Shown: positions 23,180 through 34,604 of the stretch, piece after piece | Position numbering within the stretch: the first letter of the stretch is position 1 | How the letters are laid out: every line of letters starts with the position of its first letter | From: Homarus americanus | Taxonomy: Eukaryota > Arthropoda > Malacostraca > Decapoda > Nephropidae | Length of the DNA: 64,000 bases | Assembly (NCBI RefSeq): GCF_018991925.1 | Contig: NW_024736071.1 | Span: forward strand, 12,951,758 to 13,015,757 | Direction of reading: 5' to 3' | The notes under the pieces: model-generated | What the model saw: only the letters and a program-made list of their open reading frames with translations | Told to the model about the DNA's origin: nothing | Database searches by the model: none | Position numbers and translations under genes: made by a program

Positions 23180-23440
23180 CTCATACTTCCCGCTCCTCCC
23201 CTCTCACCCCTCAGACGTGCTTAATTACCTAACAATTCTGCCCCCCCTCTCCCCCTCTCCCCTTCTCCCCTTCTTCCCCTTTCCCCCTCTCCCCTTTTCA
23301 ACATCTCTCTCTCCTCTCACCGTTTTCTTCCTCTTCCTCTCTCCCTTTTCTTGTCTTCCTTCCTTTTCCTCCCTTTTCTTCCCTCTTCACTTCCATCGTT
23401 TTCCTCCCTCTTCTTCCCCTCTTCCCCCCTCCCCCGCCGC
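23180..23440. repeat. Polypyrimidine tract
   Basis: Over 250 bp of almost pure C/T (CCCCTCTCCCC and TTCCTCCC motifs) on the plus strand, with strong purine asymmetry on the minus strand. No regular period. Confidence 0.85.
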
Positions 23441-23563
23441 CATGGTTGTTATACTACACCCCCTTTATGTCTTTAGAGTCCTCTCTGTACCCTTCGTCAC
23501 CTTCCTCGTCACCTTCACCATGATTATCATCGTCGCCGACGTCGCACCACAAGGGTCATCATG

Positions 23564-23602
<39 letters not shown>
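23564..23602. repeat. (GT)n microsatellite
   Basis: About 19 GT dinucleotides. Confidence 0.96.
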
Positions 23603-23604
<2 letters not shown>

Positions 23605-23899
23605 AACAAACAGGGTGGTGTAATGTGTCTAGTGTTGCAGCATTATGTTAGTGTTAAGGTGCAGGCACTGCTTGCTACCTCTCGCTTTTAGCTACCGCCG
23701 CTCACTACCCTCGTGGTGAACAGTGAAGCAACCTTGCTTAAGTCTTCCCCTGCCAGTGTACACCCTCTTCACCATCAAGACTCCTGCTTTGCCTCCTCGT
23801 GGCAACACATGGTAACTGGGTGCCTCGCGGCCCCAGGCAACACAGCAGGGGATCTCGGAGCAGCGGTGGGCCCCAGAGGGACTGCACATAGGTCCACCG

Positions 23900-25911
23900 G
23901 CATGTGGACATGCCCTGGAACCTACCAACCACTGCCGCGCTGCCTTGCGGATTAATCTTGGAAGGTATAAGGCTACGGGAGTAAACCCTAAACAAAAAAT
24001 CTGTGGTGCAGCCCCGCATCAGGCAGACATGTTTACAGAGCTCCAACAAGAACCCCAACATGGGAATCCAACGACTACATCGGCGGCTGAAGGCAATGCA
24101 AGATGGACAGGCTACTAAGGCAAAACCCAACAAACTGGGATCCTTTTTCCCAGTCGTTGCAACTACCTGCACCACAGGATCAGGAAAAGGAAGAGCCAAG
24201 ATGTGTGGTTGCAGCCTGCGCTCCCTCCTCACCACATAAATCAACTCATGCGCAGCCATCATCCAACTCGTCTAACTTCCCATCATCATTAAAACTCCTA
24301 TCCGCCAAAAGTCCTATGGCGCTATGGTGACAGACGAGTGGCGACTGGTACAGGCAGAGATGACTACCTGGAGTCTATAGTCACAACTCTGCGCATGAGC
24401 GGCATTGATAAGATGGTCGTTTAGCCCTGGGATCTAGGCAGCAGTGCAATCCGGTCCTGTCATTGCGACTGAGCAGCCCTTACCAGGAGCCACTCTGCTC
24501 AGACTTCTTCCTGAGGCGGAAAATTTCCTCCCAGAAACTCAATGTGGCTTTAAACCATCACGTGGCACCACTGACATGATCTTTCCTGCCCGCCAGGTAC
24601 ATTGTCAGTGCAGAGAACAGCGTCGTGACTTGTACAGTCTCGTTCAAGATTCTTCAAACACTTCTGGAGACTGCTGTCAACTCAAGGCCGTTTGTTTACT
24701 ATAGTACGTAGTAAAAATTATAAATGAGTGTAAAAGGTTATCGGTGATTGGTTACTTAGTTCCCTGCTGCTTAATTAATGGTTGGGATTTGTTGTTTCGT
24801 AATATATTATACTACGTACTATATTAACAAACGGCCTTGAGTTGCCAGCTATCTCCAGCAGTGTTCGAAGAATCTTGAACGAAACTGTACATGGCTTTCA
24901 TTGACCTTACTAAGGTCTTCGACTCGGTCAACAGAGAAGCCCTCTGGTGGACCCTCAGTCGTTTTGGCCGCCTACCAAAATTCATTGCCATTGTGAGACA
25001 ACTCCACGATGGCATGAACGGCAGTGTCCTGCACAATGGTACCCAGTCTGAGATCTTCCCCATCCAAACATGGATAAAACAAGGATGTGTACTGACACCA
25101 ACTCTCTCTTCCATTTTCTTGGCTGCCTTCCTTACTCGTGCCAGCGCAAATTTAGCCGGCGGGTTGGACGTCGGGTACCAGATGAAGGGTCTTTTCAACA
25201 TAAAACGACTGCAGGCAGGAACAAAGGTGTCGGCCACTTCCATTATTGAACTTCAGTATGCAGACTACCTCACCCTCGTTGCTCATACTGAAAGCAACTT
25301 ACAGGAGACCCTAAACACCTATACAGATGAGTGTGCACACTTAGGCCTTGAGGTGAATACACGTAAGACTCAGATTCTCTTCCAGCCTGCCCCTGGTTCA
25401 ACCACACCTCCATCATTCATCCAGCTTAATGGTACTATCCTCTCTAATGTTACCCACTTTCAATTCCTTGGTTCCCACCTGCCCACCACCGCGGACATCG
25501 ATGAAGAGATTCAGCATCGGATCAGATGTTACATCTCAAGCCCTTGGCAGACTCCGTACCCGTTTCTTTGGCTGTAGGCAGCTGAAATTATCTACAAAAT
25601 TGCACGTGTATCGAGCAATGGTCGTCGCCACCATGCAGTATGGCTGCGAGACATGGGTCACATACAGGAGACACTTCAAGGTACTTGAAAACTTTCACCA
25701 GTGTAATCTACGTTCCATCCTCCGAGTTCACTGGGAAGACAAGAGAACAGATACCAGTATTCTCGCTGACACCAACTGTAGGAGCATCGAGGCTACCATT
25801 ATTCATGAGCAACTATGTTGGACTGGCCATGTTACCCGCATGGACGACAGTAGACTGCCAAAGCAGCTACTTTACAGTCGCCTAACGAATGGAGAAGCTC
25901 CACATGAGTAG
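23900..25911 (+). mobile_element. Non-LTR retrotransposon fragment (LINE C), split by a MITE
   Basis: The upstream part (about 23900-24440) is LINE-like but degenerate and lacks an intact endonuclease. RT sequence starts with LPETQCGFKPSRGTTDMIF (about 24531-24587) and DLY at 24627. It is interrupted by a 253-bp element and resumes at 24891 as MAFIDLTKVFDSVNREALW. A YADD-type catalytic box appears as YADY at 25257-25268, so the second catalytic Asp is lost. A frameshift near 25530 moves to the frame encoding CETW, FHQCNLRSILRVHW and GHVTRMDDSRLPKQLLYSRL. The copy stops at 25911 inside the usual C-terminal region. Clade not assigned. Dead copy. Confidence 0.85.
24635..24887. mobile_element. 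253-bp mariner-type MITE inserted in LINE C
   Basis: Perfectly placed insertion within the RT frame. Terminal inverted repeats of about 78 bp (24635-24713 and 24810-24887) begin CAGTYTCGTTCAAGATTCTT and are roughly 90% identical. The element is flanked by TA on both sides (24633-24634 and 24888-24889). TA duplication plus CAGT ends is the Tc1/mariner pattern. The ~96-bp interior is AT-rich and non-coding. Element plus duplicated TA equals 255 bp, so the LINE frame is the same on both sides, though the insert carries stops. Confidence 0.9.
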
Positions 25912-25913
25912 GT

Positions 25914-26900
25914 GTCAATACTTTACAGGGCTGTATAGTACATAAATCAGGAGTTGTTTATTATTTTAACAATAGATGGGATGGAGCTATTCTTATATCT
26001 ATCAGTGCAGGCTCTAATGGGCTGAATTTTGTTGTTGTGACGGACTGCACGAGGTGGGCGGGGGACTGCCGGTGGCAGGAGGTGGCGAAGACGAGGATGG
26101 TGCAGTAATTCCACTGCCAAACCTTGCTAGTGCTTGGTGGTGGAGGTCACTGAAGGATGACATTTCCAGGGTGTATAGATCGTTGTTGTAGCCGGAGTAG
26201 TCTGCGCCGAGCATGATTCTGCAGGCCCTTTTCTGTACCTTCTCTAGTTGACGTTTAGAGAGTTGAGAGAAGAAGACCAGGCTGGTGATGCATACGTTAG
26301 TTTGGGGAGAATAAAGGCGATGTAGATAGTCCTCAGCTCTGGCGTGGGTGCCCCAAGTGACCTAAGTCGTCGTAGCATGTAGAGTCGGTACGAGGCTGCC
26401 TTGATTGTGTTGTTTACATGGGCCTTCCAGTCCAGTTTGTGGTCTATGGTAACACCCAGGAGTTTGGCAGACTGCACTAACTGGAGAGGATGGGCACCCA
26501 CTGTGACTGCTGGAGCTTGCACTGGAGTGGTGGCGGTTTTGATGTGCATGACTACGGTTCTGGTGTGGTTGATGGTGACCTTATTCTCAGTAGTCCATGC
26601 CTGTAACCTGTCCAGGGTGCCTTGTAGCGATGAGTACTCCGGTAAGGTGTTGTCCGCTGTAACACCCACAGTGCAGTCATCCACGTACTTCCACCTGTGA
26701 GGAGTGTCCGATAGAGCATCATTGATCAGGAACAGGAAGCACAATGATCCCATCTTGGTCCCTGAGGAACACCGCAGATGAGGTGTTCGAATGTGGAGAC
26801 AGAACGCTGGTACCTGACGACGTTCACTCAAGAAATCAGTGAGCCATGGGACCAGGTTGGTGGGCATCCCTAGTGCAATGGCCTTGTTGATAACAGTGTA

Positions 26901-26907
<7 letters not shown>
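25914..26907 (-). mobile_element. Non-LTR retrotransposon fragment (LINE D), 5' truncated
   Basis: On the minus strand the frame contains TVINKAIALGMP, LVPWLTDFLSERRQVP, GTKMGSLCFLFLINDALSD, the catalytic WKYVDDCTVG (YVDD at 26687-26676), LGVTIDHKLDWKAHV and YRLYMLRRLRSLG. These are RT motifs of a Jockey/CR1-like element common in arthropods. A frameshift near 26215-26245 separates a C-terminal piece (MLGADYSGYNNDLYTLEM, then a Pro/Ser-rich tail ending at 26014). Its 3' end abuts the truncated 3' edge of LINE C at about 25912. The 5' end is cut at the (GT)n run. Catalytic residues are intact in this piece, but the element is incomplete. Confidence 0.85.

Positions 26908-26984
<77 letters not shown>
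26906..26984. repeat. (GT)n microsatellite at LINE D 5' edge
   Basis: About 39 GT dinucleotides starting precisely where RT homology stops. A His-Thr run in the LINE D frame is its translation. Confidence 0.96.
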
Positions 26985-26988
<4 letters not shown>

Positions 26989-27146
26989 CAAAATGGCACA
27001 TATAATGCAGCTTGGATATAGCCATCGTTACTTATTGTCATTATTGCGTTTCCTAGTTAATTAGAGAGGGTGGGAGGACAGAGTGATAGGAGAAAGAGGA
27101 TTTTGTCTCGGTAAGTAGGGAGGGAAGAACACACACCACACAAAGA

Positions 27147-27167
27147 CAGGCAGGCAGGCAGGCAGGC

Positions 27168-27216
<49 letters not shown>
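27147..27216. repeat. (CAGG)n then (GA)n
   Basis: Six CAGG units followed by about 22 GA dinucleotides. Confidence 0.96.
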
Positions 27217-27219
<3 letters not shown>

Positions 27220-27309
27220 GGCATCTTCATCCTCTAGTTTGGGGCTCTCATACATTTTTCCGGCAGCCGTACCTATTAAGACGTAAATACTGGGAAAAAT
27301 GCTGTTACG

Positions 27310-27752
27310 ACCCAGCCCTCTAGCCCATAGCGTACCCCCCACGCTAAGGCTACACAGCCTCACACACCAAGGCTATATGGTCCCATACACTAAGGCCACA
27401 GGGCCCCCACACTAAGGTTACAGGGACCCCACACTCAGGCTACAGGACCCCACACTAAAGTTACAGGCCCCCACATTAAAGCTGCACCCCCACACTAAGG
27501 TTACAGGGACCCCACAGGCCACAGGTGCCCACACTAAGGCCAAGGCCCCACATTAAGGCCACAGGGTCCTCACACACTAAGACTACATGCCCCCACGCTA
27601 AAGCTACATGGCCCCCACACTAAGGCTACAGGGCCCTCCATACCAAGGCCACACGGCCCCACACTAACTACATGGCCCCACACACTAAGACCACATGGCC
27701 CCCCACACTAAGGCTACAGGTCCCCACTCAAAGGCTAAAGGGCCCCACATTA
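27310..27752. repeat. ~24-bp minisatellite (CCCACACTAAGGCTACAGGG)
   Basis: About 18 copies of CCCACACTAAGGCTACAGGG plus CCC, with indels. It abuts the next, unrelated array without spacer. Confidence 0.92.
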
Positions 27753-27754
27753 AC

Positions 27755-28437
27755 CTCCTTCACCGTGTACACTGTGTGTTGTACCCTACTACACCGTGTG
27801 TTGTGTGTGTTGTGTGTGTGTTGTGTACCTCCTACATGTGTTGTGTTGCTACCCTCCGTGTGTTGTGTTGCTACCCTCCCCTACACCGTGTGTTGTGTTG
27901 CTACCTCCTACACCGTGTGTTGTGCTACCTCCTACACGTGTGTTGTGTTGCTACCCTCCTACACCGTGTGTTGTGTGTGTGTTGTGTGTGTTGTGTTGCT
28001 ACCCTACTACACTGTGTGTGTGTTGCTACCCCCTACACGTGTGTTGTGCTACTGTCTACTACACTGTGTGTTGTGTCTACACCGTGTGTTGTGTTGCTAC
28101 TACCTACTGTGTGTGTTGTGTGTGCTACCCTACTACCGTGTTGTGTTGCTACCCTCCTACACCGTGTGTTGTGTTGTTACCTACTACACCGTGTGTACCG
28201 TGTGTTGTGTTGCTACCCTACTACACCGTGTGTGTGTTGTGTTGTTGCTACCCTACTACACCGTGTGTTGTGTTGCTACCCTACTACACCGTGTGTTGTG
28301 TTGCTACCCTACTACACCGTGTGTTGTGTTGCTACCCTACTACACCGTGTGTTGTGTTGTTACCCTACTACACCGTGTGTTGTGTTGCTACCCTCCTACA
28401 CCGTGTGTTGTGTTGCTATCCTGCTACACGGTGTGGA
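27755..28437. repeat. 28-bp minisatellite (ACACCGTGTGTTGTGTTGCT)
   Basis: Units of ACACCGTGTGTTGTGTTGCT plus ACCCTACT. The right part (28200-28435) is homogeneous; the left part is indel-rich. Cys/Val/Leu/Tyr-rich frames up to 290 residues are repeat translations. Confidence 0.95.
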
Positions 28438-30290
28438 CTCTCACCTAGGGGTATAATATATCCGTGTTGGCATGGCGCCATCACCTCCTTACAGCCCGCC
28501 GGACTCCGCCTGGCCCCTGTGTCTGGCTCTCTTCTTCTGGTTTATGCCTCTGCAGAAAAGACTAATCCATTTACAGCATTCCAGGTACTTCTACGTCCTG
28601 CTACTGTGTGTCTCAGATGGTCACAAGTTAGGCTAATTTTATTGTCACGCTTGTGTGTTTACATGTAGCAATTATCAGTTCAACAATGTAACTGTATCGA
28701 AACAAAGGCACCATTTTTTATGATGCTCTTTGACACTATGGGAATTGTCGCACCTGTTGTTTATACCTTGTGTACTTGTACTATACAGGTAATTATGAAT
28801 AAATTTCTTAATGTGAATACTGTATTAGTGTATCACAGCTTGGCTCCCTGACACTGCTGGCACGGATGTTAGCTACAACTACCTCTACTCTGGCATGGTT
28901 TACTTCCGTTTAGTAAATTACTGTACACTAACTACTTCCTCAACACCTGCCTGCTGGAGATGTGGCCTTGTGGGACAAACACTGGGTTCGCTTGCCCCTT
29001 TCCTCTCCCATATCCCAGTTGGCGAGGTTCCCAGTCTCAGTCCGTTCTCCTCCTTGCTCAGTCTTCAGTACGTCCGCAGTTCTCTTATGATTCTGCTTTA
29101 GCCTCATACTTAGGTGTGTGTGTGGGTGTGTGTGCGCGTGCGTACGTGCGTGCGTGCGTGAGCGAGCGCGCGCGCTTTGCTGACCCACTGTTGTGGTGTT
29201 TTTATTCTGTTATATTGTTTTGTTTTTATTCGTCATGTTATTGTCAGCCATTTTTAAACACTCCAGTTAATAATACGATCACTTCCCCTAACCTGAAACT
29301 TAGAGTTAAGGAGAGCTGAACCCATCCTTTGGTATTCATGAACAGTAATCATCAAGCTCGGGTAGTGTAACAGCAGCAGAGGTGGTCACGGGTTGGTTGG
29401 TAACTCTAACTCCTCGAGATTTGCCAACCTGAGCGGATCGCACGTAAACAAACGTCAATATTAGAAGATTGTACAGTATTACTTTATTTTCAAAAGTTGT
29501 TGTCTGGCGTGTGGAATACGAATTTGTTGACAGTACTAAAAGGGCCTGCTGGCTGTTGAAGCATCGAAATACAGGGCCGTCGAAAAACAACGTTTCAATA
29601 TATAACTATTTGAAATTTGTGCAGTCTTTTTGAATGACCCTATATGTTAAAACAAACAAAAAGAAACACATTTGTCAGACATGAGACGAGGCATAACGTC
29701 AACGATAAAGAAGCTTTCCGGAATATTTTGCATAAAAAAAGACTCGTTGCTCTTATTACTGTGCATAAAATTACTCAAGATAGATCACACTGGGTATTTT
29801 CCTAATTTGGGGAGGGACATTATTTTAATAGACTTTTCATGCGCCTGTATATGTTATAGAGAATCTGTGAAACCAGGGAGTCTACCGTATCCCATAAATG
29901 CTCAGGAATTTCATATAATATCTAAAGTATTCAAGAATTTCTTGTCCATTTTAGGGATTACATGAAATCCCTAGTTATAAATTTAAGGACTTACATAAAA
30001 TCCCAAGTTACACATTTTATGGATTATACAAAATAAATTTCCAATCTATACAGATTCCAATTGACATAAACAAAGCAAACATTAATATTTGTATGTAAAA
30101 TGTGAATAAATGTTGAATAACACGATCTCGGGAAAGATTTTTTCTCGATATGATTACTTTACGGTGCCGTGAAAATTGTTAGTTCCTCAGAAAACAAGAT
30201 TTCATATTAATTCTAGAGTACGATGACTTATTTCTTTGAGTACAATGTAATAGTCCAATAAAATATTTTTTACCTCTTGGGTACAATGAT
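28438..30290. other. Mostly unique stretch, no gene called
   Basis: A GT/GCGT tract is at 29112-29174. Around 29960-30020 ACATAAAATCCC-type motifs recur weakly. The longest frames (29672-29965 plus, 28895-29101 plus) have no recognised domain. I cannot support a gene here. Confidence 0.4.
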
Positions 30291-30344
30291 TTAACCCCTT
30301 GGGTACAGTTCATTATACTCTAGTAATTTAACTCAAGGGGTTAA
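30291..30344. repeat. TTAA-bounded short palindrome
   Basis: TTAACCCCTTG at 30291-30301 and its exact reverse complement CAAGGGGTTAA at 30334-30344, 32 bp apart. TTAA-CCCC ends recall piggyBac-type termini, but 54 bp is very short. Confidence 0.45.
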
Positions 30345-30454
30345 TATATCTTACAGATCTACTTCATCGTCCTCAAGGAACTCAGTTATCGAACTGAAGA
30401 GGTTAATGGTGATGTTGCTGTACTCTGAAATGGAGAGACGTGGCAGAGGTTACG

Positions 30455-30457
30455 TCA

Positions 30458-30492
<35 letters not shown>
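30455..30492. repeat. (CA)n microsatellite
   Basis: About 18 CA dinucleotides with one TA interruption. Confidence 0.95.
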
Positions 30493-30904
30493 TCATCTGA
30501 AGGAAAAAGTCGCACCAAACTGTACTGTCTTGTTGGTGAATGTTGAAGTGTTTTCGGCGGTGTTTTCCGGTGCGTCTTCTCTCGGTATCGCACGTGACGT
30601 CAGAGGTACACCGTGATCTTGACTGACGGCCGTGCCCAATATCTTGCAGATTTTCTTCAATAATAATATAAATATTTAAGATAAATTTTCATATTCATTT
30701 GTAGTGCTTCTGTATTTTCTGTTTTACTTTATTCCCCCCACCACCCAAACCCTCCTCCCCAACCCCAAAAATGCAGTTAACTTCGTTTTTTCCGCGATAA
30801 ATTTTTGAATGGTCAGATAGATAAGTTTGACAGGTCGTCTTCAACTTCCCTCCCCCACTCCTTCCCCCAGATACGTAAACAAAACCAGGTGCTCCTACGG
30901 TCAC

Positions 30905-31010
30905 TTCCGGTTCCTCAGCAGACAGTAAGTGTGGCAGACAAAAGGGATCATTTTACATGACCCTTCGGCGGACGGGGTGACTTATTCTCTCTTGATTGAC
31001 TGTGCCCGGA
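30905..31010 (+). repeat. Dispersed repeat, diverged relative of 16840-17000
   Basis: Shares TTCGGCGGACGGGGTGACTT and TTCTCTCTTGATTGACTG with the second half of the 16840-17000 repeat (there TTCCGGGGGGACCACTTTCT and CTCTTATGATTGACTATAC). Alignment is moderate; class unknown. Confidence 0.4.
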
Positions 31011-31019
31011 CATGCACAC

Positions 31020-31086
31020 GAACTTAACGTAACCTAACTTAACGTAACCTAACTTAACGTAACCTAACCTAATGTAACCTAACCTA
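31020..31086. repeat. Interstitial CCTAA-type telomere-like repeat
   Basis: Alternating AACGTAACCT and AACTTAACGTAACCTAACCT units, a diverged form of the arthropod telomere repeat (AACCT)n. Confidence 0.75.
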
Positions 31087-31261
31087 TGTTTTATTGTTTT
31101 ATATCTAAGTCAGAGTATCTCCCCAAAATAACTGTTCCTGATTTAATGAAGAAGTGACGACTGTTGTTGGCCTAAAACAATCTTTTTTTATTATTATTTT
31201 ATTTTAATGAAAGTTTATATAATTAATATAAAAGTTCTCCTCTCAAGTGGCTCCTTAGTAT

Positions 31262-31450
31262 CACAATTCAAGGTTGTGTATTTTGTGATTGTTAATGTAG
31301 TAAATCAAGGTCGTGTTCCTTTATGATTGTTATTGTAAAAAATCAGGGTTGTGTTCTTGTGTGATTTTTATTGTGTTGAATCAAGGTTGTGTTTTTGTTA
31401 TTGTCATTGTAGTAAATCTAGGTTGTATTATCAGGTGTTACTGTATAATG
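31262..31450. repeat. ~38-bp degenerate tandem repeat, five copies
   Basis: ATCAAGGTTGTGTTCTTGTG followed by TGATTGTTATTGTAGTA recurs at about 31268, 31306, 31342, 31380 and 31418, each diverged. Confidence 0.7.
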
Positions 31451-31861
31451 CATGTGTCGTCACCTGTATAACTTGCTGCTCCCAAGGCCTCTACCTGTTA
31501 TTAATCGCCTGTGTGTATAGTGGTAGTAGCTGTCACGATATATGGTACAGAAGCCAGGTGTTGTTCTTTCCTGGTTAATCATCGAGAAGTTGCTTTTTAT
31601 TGGAAGTCTTTGGGTGATTCTGTACTTTTGGGGATAGCTCTTGTCTTCATCCCTCTAAAAAAAAGAGAGACAGAGATAGAGGGAGGGAGGGAGGGAAGGT
31701 GAATTTTGTCCCCTGTTTTACTGTGACAGGTGAAAAAATCGCACACCGACCCCCGCCTCCTCCACCTCCTCCCACCAAAGGTGACGTGTGTCCTCCTACC
31801 TGCCTTAATGAGACACAAGCACCCTCCCCCCCCGCTCTCCCCTCTCTCTCACCAAGATGCA

Positions 31862-32045
31862 GCCCCAACCCTTACTCTTCCCTCATTGAGATACAACCTC
31901 CCTCATTCTTCTCTCGCCAAGATACAACCTCCCTCATTCTTCTCTCGCCAAGATACAACCTCCCTCATTCTTCTCTCGCCAAGATACAACCTCCCTCATT
32001 CTTCCTTCATTGAGACAACCTTCCTCACTCTTCTCTCAGTCAACC
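31862..32045. repeat. 31-bp minisatellite (GATACAACCTCCCTCATTCT)
   Basis: Four near-identical central copies of AAGATACAACCTCCCTCATT plus CTTCTCTCGCC (31890-32010), with diverged flanking copies carrying TTCATTGAGA. Confidence 0.9.
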
Positions 32046-32924
32046 CTCCATACCTCACCAATACACACCACTCTTACCTCACACTTCCTCACACTTAACC
32101 TCATACTAAATTTTCCTCATGTTATACGTCCCTCGCCACACTTACCTCAGCCTGACGCGGCACACTTACGGGCGCTCGGTCACCCCCTGAGGGAGGCGGT
32201 CGCCCCTACCTGACCGTATACACAGCTGAAAATCGCTGCCTCTAGCACTCTGACTCAGCGAGGACTCCCTTACTTACCCAGGCCTACCAGTGGATTATAC
32301 TCTTCCTTGTTGATCCATTTTATTCCTATGATTCAGAAACAACAATAAACCACCACATACAAAGGGCAGATACAAATATGAATACAGAGAACGTAAAGGC
32401 AAATGTTAGGGGACAGTTGACAGAGGTTAGGTTAAATTGGAAAAGATAGGGTTAGGTTAGGTTGGGGAGGGATGAGATAGGTTTCGAGAAGTTGAGGAAG
32501 CTAGGGTTAGGTTGAGTTAGGCTCGGCTACAGTAGGTAAGGTAAAGTTGGGGATGGGTAGCGTTAGGTTAAGTTAAGTTAGGTTAGGTTAGGCTAGGCTA
32601 GGTTAGGTTAGGTTGGGCTCAAGTACGAATAGCCTCACCTGGACTGGTCGGTCCTTCAACTGGGAAAACACGCCATGTCTTCCAGTACACAGTAAATAAT
32701 GACTCATTCTGGGTCTTTTTTTTCTGGTGTGTTATATCGTCTAAAGTGGCTCTTTAGGGGAAAACAAAAGCCATTTATTTACACTGGCTTTACTCACATG
32801 ACCTCCAGCCACCGCCAAAAATCCCAAAGAAAGTTGTGAAAAAAAAGGAAATATCATACCATTAATCTTCCTGTTAATTTGAGCTTATCTTGTGTCGTTA
32901 GTTGTGTTGAACGACCCGCCCCCA
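32046..32924. other. Spacer containing TTAGG-like runs
   Basis: GGTTAGG motifs cluster at 32405-32620 (AGGTTAGGTTGGGGAGGG, TTAGGTTAGGCTAGGC). The rest is unique; no gene supported. Confidence 0.6.
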
Positions 32925-33560
32925 CTACACCACCCTCTCACAGCTCACCATTACTACCACCCACCCACCCGCCCCACTGGGCCACCCCACTCACCGCCCC
33001 ACTACACCACCCCCTCACAGGTCGCCATTACTACCACCCACCCCCCCACTGGGCCACCCTACTCACCCGCCCCCACTACACCCCCTCACAGGTCACCACA
33101 GCTACCACTCACCCCCATTCGCCCCCCACTCTTCCACCCGCCTACACTACACCGCTCCATCACAGGTCACCACAACTACCACCCACCCATTCGCTCCACT
33201 CGCCCCAAACTCTCGCCCACCCGCCTCCACTACACCACCCCGTCACACGTCACCACCCCATCACACGTCACCATCACTACCACCCACCCACCCAACCATT
33301 CGACCACCCGCCTCCACTACACCACCCCATCACACGTCACCATCACTACCACCCACCCAACCATTCGACCACCCGCCTCCACTACACCACCTCTATCATA
33401 TCAACACCACTCCCTCACTCTCACCCTACCCACCCATCCGCCATTATTACACCACCTTGCCACCTCACACCCATGTTGCCACCTTTACTGCCACCCCCAT
33501 CCACCTCCACTGCCACACTCCATACGATGTCACTCCACCCTGCCACCCTTAACCCCACCC
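32925..33560. repeat. ~68-bp C-rich minisatellite (CACTACACCACCCCATCACA)
   Basis: Units contain CCGCCTCCACTACACCACCC, then CATCACACGTCACCATCACT, then ACCACCCACCCAACCATTCG. Eight to nine copies; left and right copies diverge. The Pro/Thr/His-rich frames are repeat translations. Confidence 0.88.
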
Positions 33561-33689
33561 CACCCCACCCTTACCCCAGAGGTTAATGCGAATTGTTCAT
33601 TCTCTCGTTTGTATCGTAAGAAAAGTATGTCGATTACGTAAGAATAAATATTTATTCGTGTGAATTAGAATGACGGGAGGAAATTAGCT

Positions 33690-34340
33690 ATATTCAGGTG
33701 ACACATCGAGGGAGTGTCCTATTTACAGTAAGTGTCATTTACAGTCGATAAGAGTAAGAATATGGTTATCTTTAGATGACAGAAGGAATTGTGTCATATG
33801 TAGATAACACAAGGAATAGGGACATATTTCCGTGATACAAGGAATGGTGTCATAACTGGAAGCCACAAGGCATGGTGCCATAACTGGACGCCACAATGAT
33901 TGGTGCCATAACTGGACGCCACAATGATTGGTGCCATAACTGGACGCCACAATGACGGGTGCCATTTATACAGGGCACTAACACATGCTGTCTTATTTAC
34001 AGGACACAAGATTTGGTGTCATTCACAAGTCACAAGGGCAAGTACCATACATAGAAGGCATAGACAATTGCCATATATATATAAGACACAGACAGTTGCC
34101 AGCCATACAAGACACAGACAGTTGCCATTCATACAAGACTCAGATAGTTGTTATCCATACAAGACTCAGACAGTTGATATCCATACAAAACTCAGACAGT
34201 TGATATCCATACGAGACTTAGATAGTTGTTATCCATACAAGACTCAGACAATTGTTATCCATACAAGACTCAGACAGTGGCCATACATACAAGGCACACA
34301 CAGTTGCCATATTTACAGAACACAAGGACGAAGGTGCCAA
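33690..34340. repeat. 28-bp to 26-bp grading minisatellite
   Basis: The first part has 28-bp units CCATAACTGGACGCCACAAT plus GATTGGTG (33845-33960). After a transitional stretch (33960-34075) it becomes a 26-bp unit CATACAAGACTCAGACAGTT plus GATATC. Both share a CAT-ACA...ACACA...TTG framework and look like one evolving array. Confidence 0.85.
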
Positions 34341-34604
34341 CACAAACACACACAACAGGAGATGTACTCAGAAATATTACAAAGAGTACCGACACAACGA
34401 CTCAGAAATATCAGAACAATTACAGATGCGGATATAAAACATACATACATTCACGATTAAGAGTCTTTCTTCTACTGCCTCACGAACCTAGCGAATCAGT
34501 CTCGTGAATCTGAAACAGTCTAGACTCAGATGCTTCGGGTTCACGAGTCTAAATCTTGGGGTTCGTGGGACAGCAGGAGTGGCGACAGGACATTTAGCAG
34601 TGAG

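Noticed and set aside
24632..24890. Four-base GTAC target duplication for the MITE
   Set aside because: GTAC does flank it, but the symmetric TA plus CAGT-ended inverted repeats explain the same bases and fit a known transposon class.
24824..25243. 139-codon minus-strand frame
   Set aside because: Antisense shadow of the LINE C reverse transcriptase and MITE.
27672..28668. 250-290-residue Cys/Val/Leu/Tyr frames, plus strand
   Set aside because: All three frames are open over the 28-bp array; repeat translation.
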